A stretch of 64,000 nt of DNA. Origin: Paratinospora sagittata (lineage: Eukaryota > Streptophyta > Magnoliopsida > Ranunculales > Menispermaceae). The stretch's first letter is position 1. Each line of letters begins with the position of its first letter. This document shows positions 11,347 to 24,414 of the stretch, in pieces. The notes beneath the pieces were generated by a model. That model was not told where the DNA came from, made no database searches, and worked only from the letters and a program-made list of their open reading frames with translations. A program made the position numbers and the translations under genes. The DNA lies in assembly GCA_035771175.1 (NCBI GenBank), contig CM069606.1, positions 26,803,816 through 26,867,815 on the forward strand, in the 5' to 3' direction.

Positions 11347-12533
11347 ACAATCTTCGAACTGAATCAAAATTGCAAACTGTCTTGAAGATAACCTCATTAT
11401 TTTGCAAGTTCTTCATTTTATCCCTTTTGTGCTGAGATTTCCACAGGCTATCTATTGTTTAAAACTGTAAGTATATGAAGTGTTCTCGGTAAGAAAACAC
11501 ATCAAACAAGTACACATCACCTGTATTTTTTTCTAAGAGCTACAACTAATCATCAACAGCACATCAAACAATAGCTATCGAAGTATACAAAGATCAAGCT
11601 CGAAGAACGAAGACATATATCATTTCTAATGCATTGGTTTGATCTTTGGTGTGTAGGGTAACCTCTCGATCAATCTCAGCACTAAAACTCTGAAAATTGC
11701 AAAGTCTTCAAAATCACTTCGATATAGTATTTCATTTTGAAAAAAAATGTTTTTCGAAAGGTTTTAGTCATAATTTCAATGAGTGTTGAATTATTTTAAA
11801 GTTTATAATCTTATCTCAATATGTTTTGAGTCAACGGAATGGTTCCTTAGATTTTTAAAATAAGGCTTTCCACAAATTTGCCAAAATTTTCTATAAGGCA
11901 CTAACGCACTATTGGTGTTGATAGCACGCTGATAGGGTTCTATAATAAAACATTTGTTTTTATGAAAAGTTGTCTCTAGCGCGCTATCCCATTTGATAAC
12001 TCGCTATAAACCTGTTGCCGTGATCTTTCCATTTTTAGTAAAATGGGCAATAGCGCGCCATAAGCCTTGATAACACGCTATCGGAAAGTCAAAAACTCGA
12101 GCTCTAGGGTTTGTGTACATAGACCTGCTATAGCCTGCTATCTGTCAATAGAGAACATGATACACAACCCAAAAGCACGCAATCCACGTCTGAGACAAAA
12201 ATCTAATATTTCTAACGGGAAAAATGTGGGCACTTCTGCTTGCTCCATTTTTCTATTCCTTTCACAGTTTTGCTAGGTTATCTTTATTGAAATATTCTCT
12301 ACTAAGACCTTGATGATTCCCGTTGTCTAGCACGCCCAAAACAACTTTAGATTAAACAACTTTTTGAATTCAAATCATTCTGTACTCTTTTGCTCTTTAA
12401 CCTGCAACAGCTAATTTTATAAAGCCCTCATTCTTTGATTTTCAAAGATAGAGCACACGATTTTTGCAAGTTAGACTGAGCTTTCCAAAGAGTGTTTAAA
12501 AAGAAGAAAGTCGTGATTCTTGCATTTGCCCAA
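11347..12533 (+). repeat. Monomer 11, type Z (1187 bp)
   Basis: Repeats unit 9 exactly 2375 bp downstream, including gaagtatacaaag and ataaacctgttgccg. It closes the second copy of the Y-Z dimer. Confidence 0.95.
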
Positions 12534-13720
12534 ACAATCTTCGAACTGAATCAAAATTTCAAACTGTCTTGAAGATAACCTCATTATTTTGCAAGTTCTT
12601 CATTTTATCCCTTTTGTGCTGAGATTTCCACAGGCTATCTATTGTTTAAAACTGTAAGTATATGAAGTGTTCTCGGTAAGAAAACACATCAAACAAGTAC
12701 ACATCACCTGTATTTTTTTCTAAGAGCTACAACTAATCATCAACAGCACATCAAACAATAGCTATCGAAGTCTACAAAGATCAAGCTCGAAGAACGAAGA
12801 CATATATCATGTCTAATGCATTGGTTTGATCTTTGGTGTGTAGGATAACCTCTCGATCAATCTCAGCACTAAAACTCTGAAAATTGCAAAGTCTTCAAAA
12901 TCACTTCGATATAGTATTTCATTTTGAAAAAAAATGTTTTTCGAAAGGTTTTAGTCATAATTTCAATGAGTGTTGAATTATTTTAAAGTTTATAATCTTA
13001 TCTAAATATGTTTTGAGTCAACGGAATGGTTCCTTAGATTTTTAAAATAAGGCTTTCCACAAATTTGCCAAAATTTTCTATAAGGCACTAACGCACTATT
13101 GGTGTTGATAGCACGCTGATAGGGTTCTATAATAAAACATTTGTTTTTATGAAAAATTGTCTCTGGCGCGCTATCCCATTTGATAACTCGCTATAAAGCT
13201 GTTGTCGTGATCTTTCCATTTTTAGTAAAATGGGCAATAGCGCGCCATAACCCTTGATAACACGCTATCGGAAAGTCAAAAACTCGAGCTCTAGGGTTTG
13301 TGTACATAGACCTGCTATAGCCTGCTATCTGTCAATAGAGAACATGATACACAACCCAAAAGCACGCAATCCACGTCTGAGACAAAAATCTAATATTTCT
13401 AACGAGAAAAATGTGGGCACTTCTGCTTGCTCCATTTTTCTATTCCTTTCACAGTTTTGCTAGGTTATCTTAATTGAAATATTCTCTACTAAGACCTTGA
13501 TGATTCCCGTTGTCTAGCACGCCCAAAACAACTTTGGATTAAACAACTTTTTGAATTCAAATCATTCTGTACTCTCTTGCACTTTAACCTGCAACTGCTA
13601 ATTTTATAAAGCCCTCATTCTCTGATTTTCAAAGATTAAACACACGATTTTTGCAAGTTAGACTGAGCTTTCCAAAGAGTGTTTAAAAAGAAGAAAGTCG
13701 TGATTCTTGCATTTGCCCAA
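12534..13720 (+). repeat. Monomer 12, X/Y hybrid (1187 bp)
   Basis: X at the start (aaatttcaaactg, caagtacac, 7 T, cacatcaaac), Y afterwards (gtaggataacc, tctctggcgcgc, ataaccc). The switch falls between about 12717 and 12845. Private: tctaaatatg and aagattaaacac. Confidence 0.93.
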
Positions 13721-14910
13721 ACAATCTTCGAACTGAATCAAAATTGCAAACTGTCTTGAAGATAACCTCATTATTTTGCAAGTTCTTCATTTTATCCCTT
13801 TTGTGCTGAGATTTCCACAGGCTATCTATTGTTTAAAACTGTAAGTACATGAAGTGTTCTCGGTAAGAAAACACATCAAACAAGAACACATCACCTGTAT
13901 TTTTTTTTTCTAAGAGCTACAACTAATCATCAACAGCACATCAAACAATAGCTATCGAAGTCTACAAAGATCAAGCTCGAAGAACGAAGACATATATCAT
14001 TTCTAATGCATTGGTTTGATCTTTGGTGTGTAGGGTAACCTCTCGATCAATCTCAGCACTAAAACTCTGAAAATTGCAAAGTCTTCAAAATCACTTCGAT
14101 ATAGTATTTCATTTTGAAAAAAAATGTTTTTCGAAAGGTTTTAGTCATAATTTCAATGAGTGTTGAATTATTTTAAAGTTTATAATCTTATCTCAATATG
14201 TTTTGAGTCAACGGAATGGTTCCTTAGATTTTTAAAATAAGGCTTTCCACAAATTTGCCAAAATTTTCTATAAGGCACTAACGCACTATTGGTGTTGATA
14301 GCACGCTGATAGGGTTCTATAATAAAACATTTGTTTTTATGAAAAGTTGTCTCTAGCGCGCTATCCCATTTGATAACTCGCTATAAACCTGTTGCCGTGA
14401 TCTTTCCATTTTTAGTAAAATGGGCAATAGAACACCATAAGCCTTGATAACACGCTATCGGAAAGTCAAAAACTCGAGCTCTAGGGTTTGTGTACATAGA
14501 CCTGCTATAGCCTGCTATCTGTCATTAGAGAACATGATACACAACCCAAAAGCACGCAATCCACGTCTGAGACAAAAATCTAATATTTCTAACGAGAAAA
14601 ATGTGGGCACTTCTGCTTGCTCCATTTTTCTATTCCTTTCACAGTTTTGCTAGGTTATCTTAATTGAAATATTCTCTACTAAGACCTTGATGATTCCCGT
14701 TGTCTAGCACGCCCAAAACAACTTTAGATTAAACAACTTTTTGAATTCAAATCATTCTGTACTCTCTTGCACTTTAACCTGCAACAGCTAATTTTATAAA
14801 GCCCTCATTCTTTGATTTTCAAAGATAGAGCACACGATTTTTGCAAGTTAGACTGAGCTTTCCAAAGAGTGTTTAAAAAGAAGAATGTCGTGATTCTTGC
14901 ATTTGCCCAA
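13721..14910 (+). repeat. Monomer 13, type Z (1190 bp)
   Basis: Z markers, 10 T. A private change, aatagaacacc for aatagcgcgcc, destroys the right arm of the long GCGC hairpin in this copy only. Other private changes: gtacatgaag, ctgtcattag and aagaatgtcg. Confidence 0.95.
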
Positions 14911-16096
14911 ACAATCTTCGAACTGAATCAAAATTTCAAACTGTCTTGAAGATAACCTCATTATTTTGCAAGTTCTTCATTTTATCCCTTTTGTGCTGAG
15001 ATTTCCACAGGCTATCTATTGTTTAAAACTGTAAGTATATGAAGTGTTCTCGGTAAGAAAACACATCAAACAAGTACACATCACCTGTATTTTTTTCTAA
15101 GAGCTACAACTAATCATCAACAGCACATCAAACAATAGCTATCGAAGTCTACAAAGATCAAGCTCGAAGAACGAAGACATATATCATGTCTAATGCATTG
15201 GTTTGATCTTTGGTGTGTAGGGTAACCTCTCGATCAATCTCAGCACTAAAACTCTGAAAATTGCAAAGTCTTCAAAATCACTTCGATATAGTATTTCATT
15301 TTGAAAAAAATGTTTTTCGAAAGGTTTTAATCATAATTTCAATGAGGGTTGAATTATTTTAAAGTTTATAATCTTATCTCAATATGTTTTTAGTCAACGG
15401 AATGGTTCCTTAGATTTTTAAAACAAGGCTTTCCACAAATTTGCCAAAATTTTCTATAAGGCACTAACGCACTATTGGTGTTGATAGCACGCTGATAGGG
15501 TTCTATAATAAAACATTTGTTTTTATGAAAAATTGTCTCTAGCGCGCTATCCCATTTGACAACTCGCTATAAAGCTGTTGTCGTGATCTTTCCATTTTTA
15601 GTAAAATGGGCAATAGCGCGTCCTAAGCCTTGAATACACGCTATCGGAAAGTCAAAAACTCGAGCTCTAGGGTTTGTGTACCTATACCTCCTATAGCCTG
15701 CTATCTGTGAATAGAGAACATGATACACAACCCAAAAGCACGCAATCCACGTCTGAGACAAAAATCTGATATTTCTAACGAGAAAAATGTGGGCACTTCT
15801 GCTTGCTCCATTTTTCTATTCCTTACACAGTTTTGCTAGGTTATCTTAATTGAAATATTCTCTACTAAGACCTTGATGATTCCCGTTGTCTAGCACGCCC
15901 AAAACAACTTTGGATTAAACAACTTTTTGAATTCAAATCATTCTGTACTCTCTTGCACTTTAACCTGCAACTGCTAATTTTATAAAGCCCTCATTCTCTG
16001 ATTTTCAAAGATTGAACACACGATTTTTGCAAGTTAGACTGAGCTTTCCAAAGAGTGTTTAAAAAGAAGAAAGTCGTGATTCTTGCATTTGCCCAA
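14911..16096 (+). repeat. Monomer 14, type X (1186 bp)
   Basis: X markers. It shares tttgacaactcg with unit 17, one 3564-bp period on. Private: gagggttg, aaacaagg and gcgtcctaag. Confidence 0.95.
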
Positions 16097-17284
16097 ACAA
16101 TCTTCGAACTGAATCAAAATTGCAAACTGTCTTGAAGATAACCTCATTATTTCGCAAGTTCTTCATTTTATCCCTTTTGTGCTGAGATTTCCACAGGCTA
16201 TCTATTGTTTAAAACTGTAAGTATATGAAGTGTTCTCGGTAAGAAAACACATCAAACAAGTGCACATCACCTGTATTTTTTTTCTAAGAGCTACAACTAA
16301 TCATCAACAGCACAACAAACAATAGCTATCGAAGTCTACAAAGATCAAGCTCGAAGAACGAAGACATATATCATGTCTAATGCATTGGTTTGATCTTTGG
16401 TGTGTAGGATAACCTCTCGATCAATCTCAGCACTAAAACTCTGAAAATTGCAAAGTCTTCAAAATCACTTCGATATAGTATTTCATTTTGAAAAAAAATG
16501 TTTTTCGAAAGGTTTTTGTCATAATTTCAATGAGTGTTGAATTATTTTAAAGTTTATAATCTTATCTCAATATGTTTTGAGTCAACGGAATGGTTCCTTA
16601 GATTTTTAAAATAAGGCTTTCCACAAATTTGCCAAAATTTTCAATAAGGCACTAACGCACTATTGGTGTTGATAGCACGCTGATAGGGTTCTATAATAAA
16701 ACATTTGTTTTTATGAAAAATTGTCTCTGGCGCGCTATCCCATTTGATAACTCGCTATAAAGCTGTTGTCGTGATCTTTCCATTTTTAGTAAAATGGGCA
16801 ATAGCGCGCCATAACCCTTGATAACACGCTATCGGAAAGTCAAAAACTCGAGCTCTAGGGTTTGTGTACATAGACCTGCTATAGCCTGCTATCTGTCAAT
16901 AGAGAACATGATACACAACCCAAAAGCACGCAATCCACGTCTGAGACAAAAATCTAATATTTCTAACGAGAAAAATGTGGGCACTTCTGCTTGCTCCATT
17001 TTTCTATTCCTTTCACAGTTTTGCTAGGTTATCTTAATTGAAATATTCTCTACTAAGACCTTGATGATTCCCGTTGTCTAGCACGCCCAAAACAACTTTG
17101 GATTAAACAACTTTTTGAATTCAAATCATTCTGTACTCTCTTGCACTTTAACCTGCAACTGCTAATTTTATAAAGCCCTCATTCTCTGATTTTCAAAGAT
17201 TGAACACACGATTTTTGCAAGTTAGACTGAGCTTTCCAAAGAGTGTTTAAAAAGAAGAAAGTCGTGATTCTTGCATTTGCCCAA
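16097..17284 (+). repeat. Monomer 15, type Y (1188 bp)
   Basis: Y with attatttcgcaag, caagtgcac, cacaacaaac and gtaggataacc. Private: aggtttttgtc and ttcaataagg. Confidence 0.95.
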
Positions 17285-18474
17285 ACAATCTTCGAACTGA
17301 ATCAAAATTGCAAACTGTCTTGAAGATAACCTCATTATTTTGCAAGTTCTTCATTTTATCCCTTTTGTGCTGAGATTTCCACAGGCTATCTATTGTTTAA
17401 AACTGTAAGTATATGAAGTGTTCTCGGTAAGAAAACACATCAAACAAGAATACATCACCTGTATTTTTTTTTTCTAAGAGCTACAACTAATCATCAACAG
17501 CACATCAAACAATAGCTATCGAAGTCTACAAAGATCAAGCTCGAAGAACGAAGACATATATCATTTCTAATGCATTGGTTTGATCTTTGGTGTGTAGGGT
17601 AACCTCTCGATCAATCTCAGCACTCAAACTCTGAAAATTGCAAAGTCTTCAAAATCACTTCGATATAGTATTTCATTTTGAAAAAAAATGTTTTTCGAAA
17701 GGTTTTAGTCATAATTTCAATGAGTGTTGAATTATTTTAAAGTTTATAATCTTATCTCAATATGTTTTGAGTCAACGGAATGGTTCCTTAGATTTTTAAA
17801 ATAAGGCTTTCCACAAATTTGCCAAAATTTTCTATAAGGCACTAACGCACTATTGGTGTTGATAGCACGCTGATAGGGTTCTATAATAAAACATTTGTTT
17901 TTATGAAAAGTTGTCTCTAGCGCGCTATCCCATTTGATAACTCGCTATAAACCTGTTGCCGTGATCTTTCCATTTTTAGTAAAATGGGCAATAGCGCGCC
18001 ATAAGCCTTGATAACACGCTATCGGAAAGTCAAAAACTCGAGCTCTAGGGTTTGTGTACATAGACCTGCTATAGCCTGCTATCTGTCAATAGAGAACATG
18101 ATACACAACCCAAAAGCACGCAATCCACGTCTGAGACAAAAATCTAATATTTCTAACGAGAAAAATGTGGGCACTTCTGCTTGCTCCATTTTTCTATTCC
18201 TTTCACAGTTTTGCTAGGTTATCTTTATTGAAATATTCTCTACTAAGACCTTGATGATTCCCGTTGTCTAGCACGCCCAAAACAACTTTAGATTAAACAA
18301 CTTTTTGAATTCAAATCATTCTGTACTCTCTTGCTCTTTAACCTGCAACAGCTAATTTTATAAAGCCCTCATTCTTTGATTTTCAAAGATAGAGCACACG
18401 ATTTTTGCAAGTTAGACTGAGCTTTCCAAAGAGTGTTTAAAAAGAAGAAAGTCGTGATTCTTGCATTTGCCCAA
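17285..18474 (+). repeat. Monomer 16, type Z (1190 bp)
   Basis: Z with 10 T, catttct, ataaacctgttgccg, tttattg and gatagagc. Unlike units 3, 9 and 11 it has aacgagaaa. Private: caagaatac and cactcaaac. Confidence 0.95.
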
Positions 18475-19660
18475 ACAATCTTCGAACTGAATCAAAATTT
18501 CAAACTGTCTTGAAGATAACCTCATTATTTTGCAAGTTCTTCATTTTATCCCTTTTGTGCTGAGATTTCCACAGGCTATCTATTGTTTAAAACTGTAAGT
18601 ATATGAAGTGTTCTCGGTAAGAAAACACATCAAACAAGTACACATCACCTGTATTTTTTTCTAAGAGCTACAACTAATCATCAACAGCACATCAAACAAT
18701 AGCTATCGAAGTCTACAAAGATCAAGCTCGAAGAACGAAGACATATATCATGTCTAATGCATTGGTTTGATCTTTGGTGTGTAGGGTAACCTCTCGATCA
18801 ATCTCAGCACTAAAACTCTGAAAATTGCAAAGTCTTCAAAATCACTTCGATATAGTATTTCATTTTGAAAAAAATGTTTTTCGAAAGGTTTTAATCATAA
18901 TTTCAATGAGTGTTGAGTTATTTTAAAGTTTATAATCTTATCTCAATATGTTTTTAGTCAACGGAATGGTTCCTTAGATTTTTAAAATAAGGCTTTCCAC
19001 AAATTTGCCAAAATTTTCTATAAGGCACTAACGCACTATTGGTGTTGATAGCACGCTGATAGGGTTCTATAATAAAACATTTGTTTTTATGAAAAATTGT
19101 CTCTAGCGCGCTATCCCATTTGACAACTCGCTATAAAGCTGTTGTCGTGATCTTTCCATTTTTAGTAAAATGGGCAATAGCGCGCCCTAAGCCTTGAATA
19201 CACGCTATCGGAAAGTCAAAAACTCGAGCTCTAGGGTTTGTGTACCTATACCTCCTATAGCCTGCTATCTGTGAATAGAGAACATGATACACAACCCAAA
19301 AGCACGCAATCCACGTCTGAGACAAAAATCTGATATTTCTAACGAGAAAAATGTGGGCACTTCCGCTTGCTCCATTTTTCTATTCCTTACACAGTTTTGC
19401 TAGGTTATCTTAATTGAAATATTCTCTACTAAGACCTTGATGATTCCCGTTGTCTAGCACGCCCAAAACAACTTTGGATTAAACAACTTTTTGAATTCAA
19501 ATCATTCTGTACTCTCTTGCACTTTAACCTGCAACTGCTAATTTTATAAAGCCCTCATTCTCTGATTTTCAAAGATTGAACAAACGATTTTTGCAAGTTA
19601 GACTGAGCTTTCCAAAGAGTGTTTAAAAAGAAGAAAGTCGTGATTCTTGCATTTGCCCAA
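18475..19660 (+). repeat. Monomer 17, type X (1186 bp)
   Basis: X markers, tttgacaactcg as in unit 14, gcgccctaag, and the first cttccgc variant of the window. Private: gttgagttat and gaacaaacg. Confidence 0.95.
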
Positions 19661-20850
19661 ACAATCTTCGAACTGAATCAAAATTGCAAACTGTCTTGAA
19701 GATAACCTCATTATTTTGCAAGTTCTTCATTTTATCCCTTTTGTGCTGAGATTTCCACAGGCTATCTATTGTTTAAAACTGTAAGTATATGAAGTGTTCT
19801 CGGTAAGAAAACACATCAAACAAGAACACATCACCTGTATTTTTTTTTTCTAAGAGCTACAACTAATCATCAACAGCACATCAAACAATAGCTATCGAAG
19901 TCTACAAAGATCAAGCTCGAAGAACGAAGACATATATCATTTCTAATGCATTGGTTTGATCTTTGGTGTGTAGGGTAACCTCTCGATCAATCTCAGCACT
20001 AAAACTCTGAAAATTGCAAAGTCTTCAAAATCACTTCGATATAGTATTTCATTTTGAAAAAAAATGTTTTTCGAAAGGTTTTAGTCATAATTTCAATGAG
20101 TGTTGAATTATTTTAAAGTTTATAATCTTATCTCAATATGTTTTGAGTCAACGGAATGGTTCCTTAGATTTTTAAAATAAGGCTTTCCACAAATTTGCCA
20201 AAATTTTCTATAAGGCACTAACGCACTATTGGTGTTGATAGGACGCTGATAGGGTTCTATAATAAAACATTTGTTTTTATGAAAAATTGTCTCTGGCGCG
20301 CTATCCCATTTGATAACTCGCTATAAAGCTGTTGTCGTGATCTTTCCATTTTTAGTAAAATGGGCAATAGCGCGCCATAACCCTTGATAACACGCTATCG
20401 GAAAGTCAAAAACTCGAGCTCTAGGGTTTGTGTACATAGACCTGCTATAGCCTGCTATCTGTCAATAGAGAACATGATACACAACCCAAAAGCACGCAAT
20501 CCACGTCTGAGACAAAAATCTAATATTTCTAACGAGAAAAATGTGGGCACTTCTGCTTGCTCCATTTTTCTATTCCTTTCACAGTTTTGCTAGGTTATCT
20601 TAATTGAAATATTCTCTACTAAGACCTTGATGATTCCCGTTGTCTAGCACGCCCAAAACAACTTTGGATTAAACAACTTTTTGAATTCAAATCATTCTGT
20701 ACTCTCTTGCACTTTAACCTGCAACTGCTAATTTTATAAAGCCCTCATTCTCTGATTTTCAAAGATTGAACACACGATTTTTGCAAGTTAGACTGAGCTT
20801 TCCAAAGAGTGTTTAAAAAGAAGAAAGTCGTGATTCTTGCATTTGCCCAA
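19661..20850 (+). repeat. Monomer 18, Z/Y mosaic (1190 bp)
   Basis: The 5' half is Z-like (caagaacac, 10 T, catttct, ttttagtc). From tctctggcgcgc and ataaccc onward it is Y, with tttggatt. Private: gataggacgc. Confidence 0.92.
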
Positions 20851-22039
20851 ACAATCTTCGAACTGAATCAAAATTGCAAACTGTCTTGAAGATAACCTCA
20901 TTATTTTGCAAGTTCTTCATTTTATCCCTTTTGTGCTGAGATTTCCACAGGCTATCTATTGTTTAAAACTGTAAGTATATGAAGTGTTCTCGGTAAGAAA
21001 ACACATCAAAGAAGAACACATCACCTGTATTTTTTTTTTCTAAGAGCTACAACTAATCATCAACAGCACATCAAACAATAGCTATCGAAGTCTACAAAGA
21101 TCAAGCTCGAAGAACGAAGACATATATCATGTCTAATGCATTGGTTTGATCTTTGGTGTGTAGGATAACCTCTCGATCAATCTCAGCACTAAAACTCTGA
21201 AAATTGCAAAGTCTTCAAAATCACTTTGATATAGTATTTCATTTTGAAAAAAATGTTTTTCGAAAGGTTTTAATCATAATTTCAATGAGTGTTGAATTAT
21301 TTTAAAGTTTATAATCTTATCTCAATATGTTTTGAGTCAACGGAATGGTTCCTTAGATTTATAAAATAAGGCTTTCCACAAATTTGCCAAAATTTTCTAT
21401 AAGGCACTAACGCACTATTGGTGTTGATAGCACGCTGATAGGGTTCTATAATAAAACATTTGTTTTTATGAAAAATTGTCTCTGGCGCGCTATCCCATTT
21501 GATAACTCGCTATAAAGCTGTTGTCGTGATCTTTCCATTTTTAGTAAAATGGGCAATAGCGCGCCCTAAGCCTTGAATACACGCTATCGGAAAGTCAAAA
21601 ACTCGAGCTCTAGGGTTTGTGTACATAGACCTCCTATAGCCTGCTATCTGTGAATAGAGAACATGATACACAACCCAAAAGCACGCAATCCACGTCTGAG
21701 ACAAAAATCTGATATTTCTAACGAGAAAAATGTGGGCACTTCCGCTTGCTCCATTTTTCTATTCCTTACACAGTTTTGCTAGGTTATCTTAATTGAAATA
21801 TTCTCTACTAAGACCTTGATGATTCCCGTTGTCTAGCACGCCCAAAACAACTTTGGATTAAACAACTTTTTGAATTCAAATCATTCTGTACTCTCTTGCA
21901 CTTTAACCTGCAACTGCTAATTTTATAAAGCCCTCATTCTCTGATTTTCAAAGATTGAACACACGATTTTTGCAAGTTAGCCTGAGCTTTCCAAAGAGTG
22001 TTTAAAAAGAAGAAAGTCGTGATTCTTGCATTTGCCCAA
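20851..22039 (+). repeat. Monomer 19, Y/X mosaic (1189 bp)
   Basis: The 5' part is Y-like (gtaggataacc, gatttataa, tctctggcgcgc). The 3' part is X-like (gcgccctaag, gaatacacg, ctgtgaatag) but with tacatagacctcc, the form that dominates blocks 2 and 3. It looks like a link between blocks 1 and 2. Private: tcaaagaagaac and ttagcctgag. Confidence 0.92.
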
Positions 22040-23226
22040 ACAATCTTCGAACTGAATCAAAATTGCAAACTGTCTTGAAGATAACCTCATTATTTCGCAA
22101 GTTCTTCATTTTATCCCTTTTGTGCTGAGATTTCCACAGGCTATCTATTGTTTAAAACTGTAAGTATATGAAGTGTTCTCGGTAAGAAAACACATCAAAC
22201 AAGTGCACATCACCTGTATTTTTTTTCTAAGAGCTACAACTAATCATCAACAGCACAACAAACAATAGCTATCGAAGTCTACAAAGATCAAGCTCGAAGA
22301 ACGAAGACATATATCATGTCTAATGCATTGGTTTGATCTTTGGTGTGTAGGATAACCTCTCGATCAATCTCAGCACTAAAACTCTGAAAATTGCAAAGTC
22401 TTCAAAATCACTTCGATATAGTATTTCATTTTGAAAAAAATGTTTTTCGAAAGGTTTTAATCATAATTTCAATGAGTGTTGAATTATTTTAAAGTTTATA
22501 ATCTTATCTCAATATGTTTTGAGTCAACGGAATGGTTCCTTAGATTTATAAAATAAGGCTTTCCACAAATTTGCCAAAATTTTCTATAAGGCACTAACGC
22601 ACTATTGGTGTTGATAGCACGCTGATAGGGTTCTATAATAAAACATTTGTTTTTATGAAAAATTGTCTCTGGCGCGCTATCCCATTTGATAACTCGCTAT
22701 AAAGCTGTTGTCGTGATCTTTCCATTTTTAGTAAAATGGACAATAGCGCGCCATAAGCCTTGATAACGCGCTATCGGGAAGTCAAACACTCGAGCTCTAG
22801 GGTTTGTGTACATAGACCTCCTATAGCCTGCTATCTGTGAATAGAGAACATGATACACAACCCAAAAGCACGCAATCCACGTCTGAGACAAAAATCTGAT
22901 ATTTCTAACGAGAAAAATGTGGGCACTTCCGCTTGCTCCATTTTTCTATTCCTTACACAGTTTTGCTAGGTTATCTTAATTGAAATATTCTCTACTAAGA
23001 CCTTGATGATTCCCGTTGTCTAGCACGCCCAAAACAACTTTGGATTAAACAACTTTTTGAATTCAAATCATTCTGTACTCTCTTGCACTTTAACCTGCAA
23101 CTGCTAATTTTATAAAGCCCTCATTCTCTGATTTTCAAAGATTGAACACACGATTTTTGCAAGTTAGACTGAGCTTTCCAAAGAGTGTTTAAAAAGAAGA
23201 AAGTCGTGATTCTTGCATTTGCCCAA
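22040..23226 (+). repeat. Monomer 20, beta-like (1187 bp)
   Basis: First unit with atggacaat, gataacgcg and gggaagtcaaacac. It has cttgaagata, gtctacaaag, 7 A and gcgctatccc. Confidence 0.95.
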
Positions 23227-24414
23227 ACAATCTTCGAACTGAATCAAAATTGCAAACTGTCTTGATGATAACCTCATTATTTCGCAAGTTCTTCATTTTA
23301 TCCCTTTTGTGCTGAGATTTCCACAGGCTATCTATTGTTTAAAACTGTAAGTATATGAAGTGTTCTCGGTAAGAAAACACATCAAACAAGTGCACATCAC
23401 CTGTATTTTTTTTCTAAGAGCTACAACTAATCATCAACAGCACAACAAACAATAGCTATCGAAGTCTAGAAAGATCAAGCTCGAAGAACGAAGACATATA
23501 TCATGTCTAATGCATTGGTTTGATCTTTGGTGTGTAGGATAACCTCTCGATCAATCTCAGCACTAAAACTCTGAAAATTGCAAAGTCTTCAAAATCACTT
23601 CGATATAGTATTTCATTTTGAAAAAAAATGTTTTTCGAAAGGTTTTAATCATAATTTCAATGAGTGTTGAATTATTTTAAAGTTTATAATCTTATCTCAA
23701 TATGTTTTGAGTCAACGGAATGGTTCCTTAGATTTATAAAATAAGGCTTTCCACAAATTTGCCAAAATTTTCTATAAGGCACTAACGCACTATTGGTGTT
23801 GATAGCACGCTGATAGGGTTCTATAATAAAACATTTGTTTTAATGAAAAATTGTCTCTGGCGCGCTTTCCCATTTGATAACTCGCTATAAAGCTGTTGTC
23901 GTGATCTTTCCATTTTTAGTAAAATGGACAATAGCGCGCCATAAGCCTTGATAACGCGCTATCGGGAAGTCAAACACTCGAGCTCTAGGGTTTGTGTACA
24001 TAGACCTCCTATAGCCTGCTATCTGTGAATAGAGAACATGATACACAACCCAAAAGCACGCAATCCACGTCTGAGACAAAAATCTGATATTTCTAACGAG
24101 AAAAATGTGGGCACTTCCGCTTGCTCCATTTTTCTATTCCTTACACAGTTTTGCTAGGTTATCTTAATTGAAATATTCTCTACTAAGACCTTGATGATTC
24201 CCGTTGTCTAGCACGCCCAAAACAACTTTGGATTAAACAACTTTTTGAATTCAAATCATTCTGTACTCTCTTGCACTTTAACCTGCAACTGCTAATTTTA
24301 TAAAGCCCTCATTCTCTGATTTTCAAAGATTGAACACACGATTTTTGCAAGTTAGACTGAGCTTTCCAAAGAGTGTTTAAAAAGAAGAAAGTCGTGATTC
24401 TTGCATTTGCCCAA
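23227..24414 (+). repeat. Monomer 21, beta-like (1188 bp)
   Basis: cttgatgata, gtctagaaag, 8 A, ttttaatgaaa and gcgctttccc. No difference from unit 22 was seen. Confidence 0.95.

Larger units (their letters stand above)
1..22039. repeat. HOR block 1: X-Y-Z trimer (3564 bp), units 1-19
   Basis: Three monomer types alternate. X (1186 bp) starts with aaatttcaaactg and has gtttttagtc, gaatacacg and tacctatacctcc. Y (1188 bp) has tctctggcgcgc, ataaccc, tagacctgc and tttggatt. Z (1187 or 1190 bp) has catttct, gttgccg, tttagatt and gatagagc. Units 1-2-3 and 14-15-16 are complete trimers of exactly 3564 bp. Units 4-6 (3562 bp) and 17-19 (3565 bp) are trimers with a mosaic third member. Units 8-11 lack X and form two 2375-bp dimers. 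Unit 7 is internally deleted. Confidence 0.85.
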
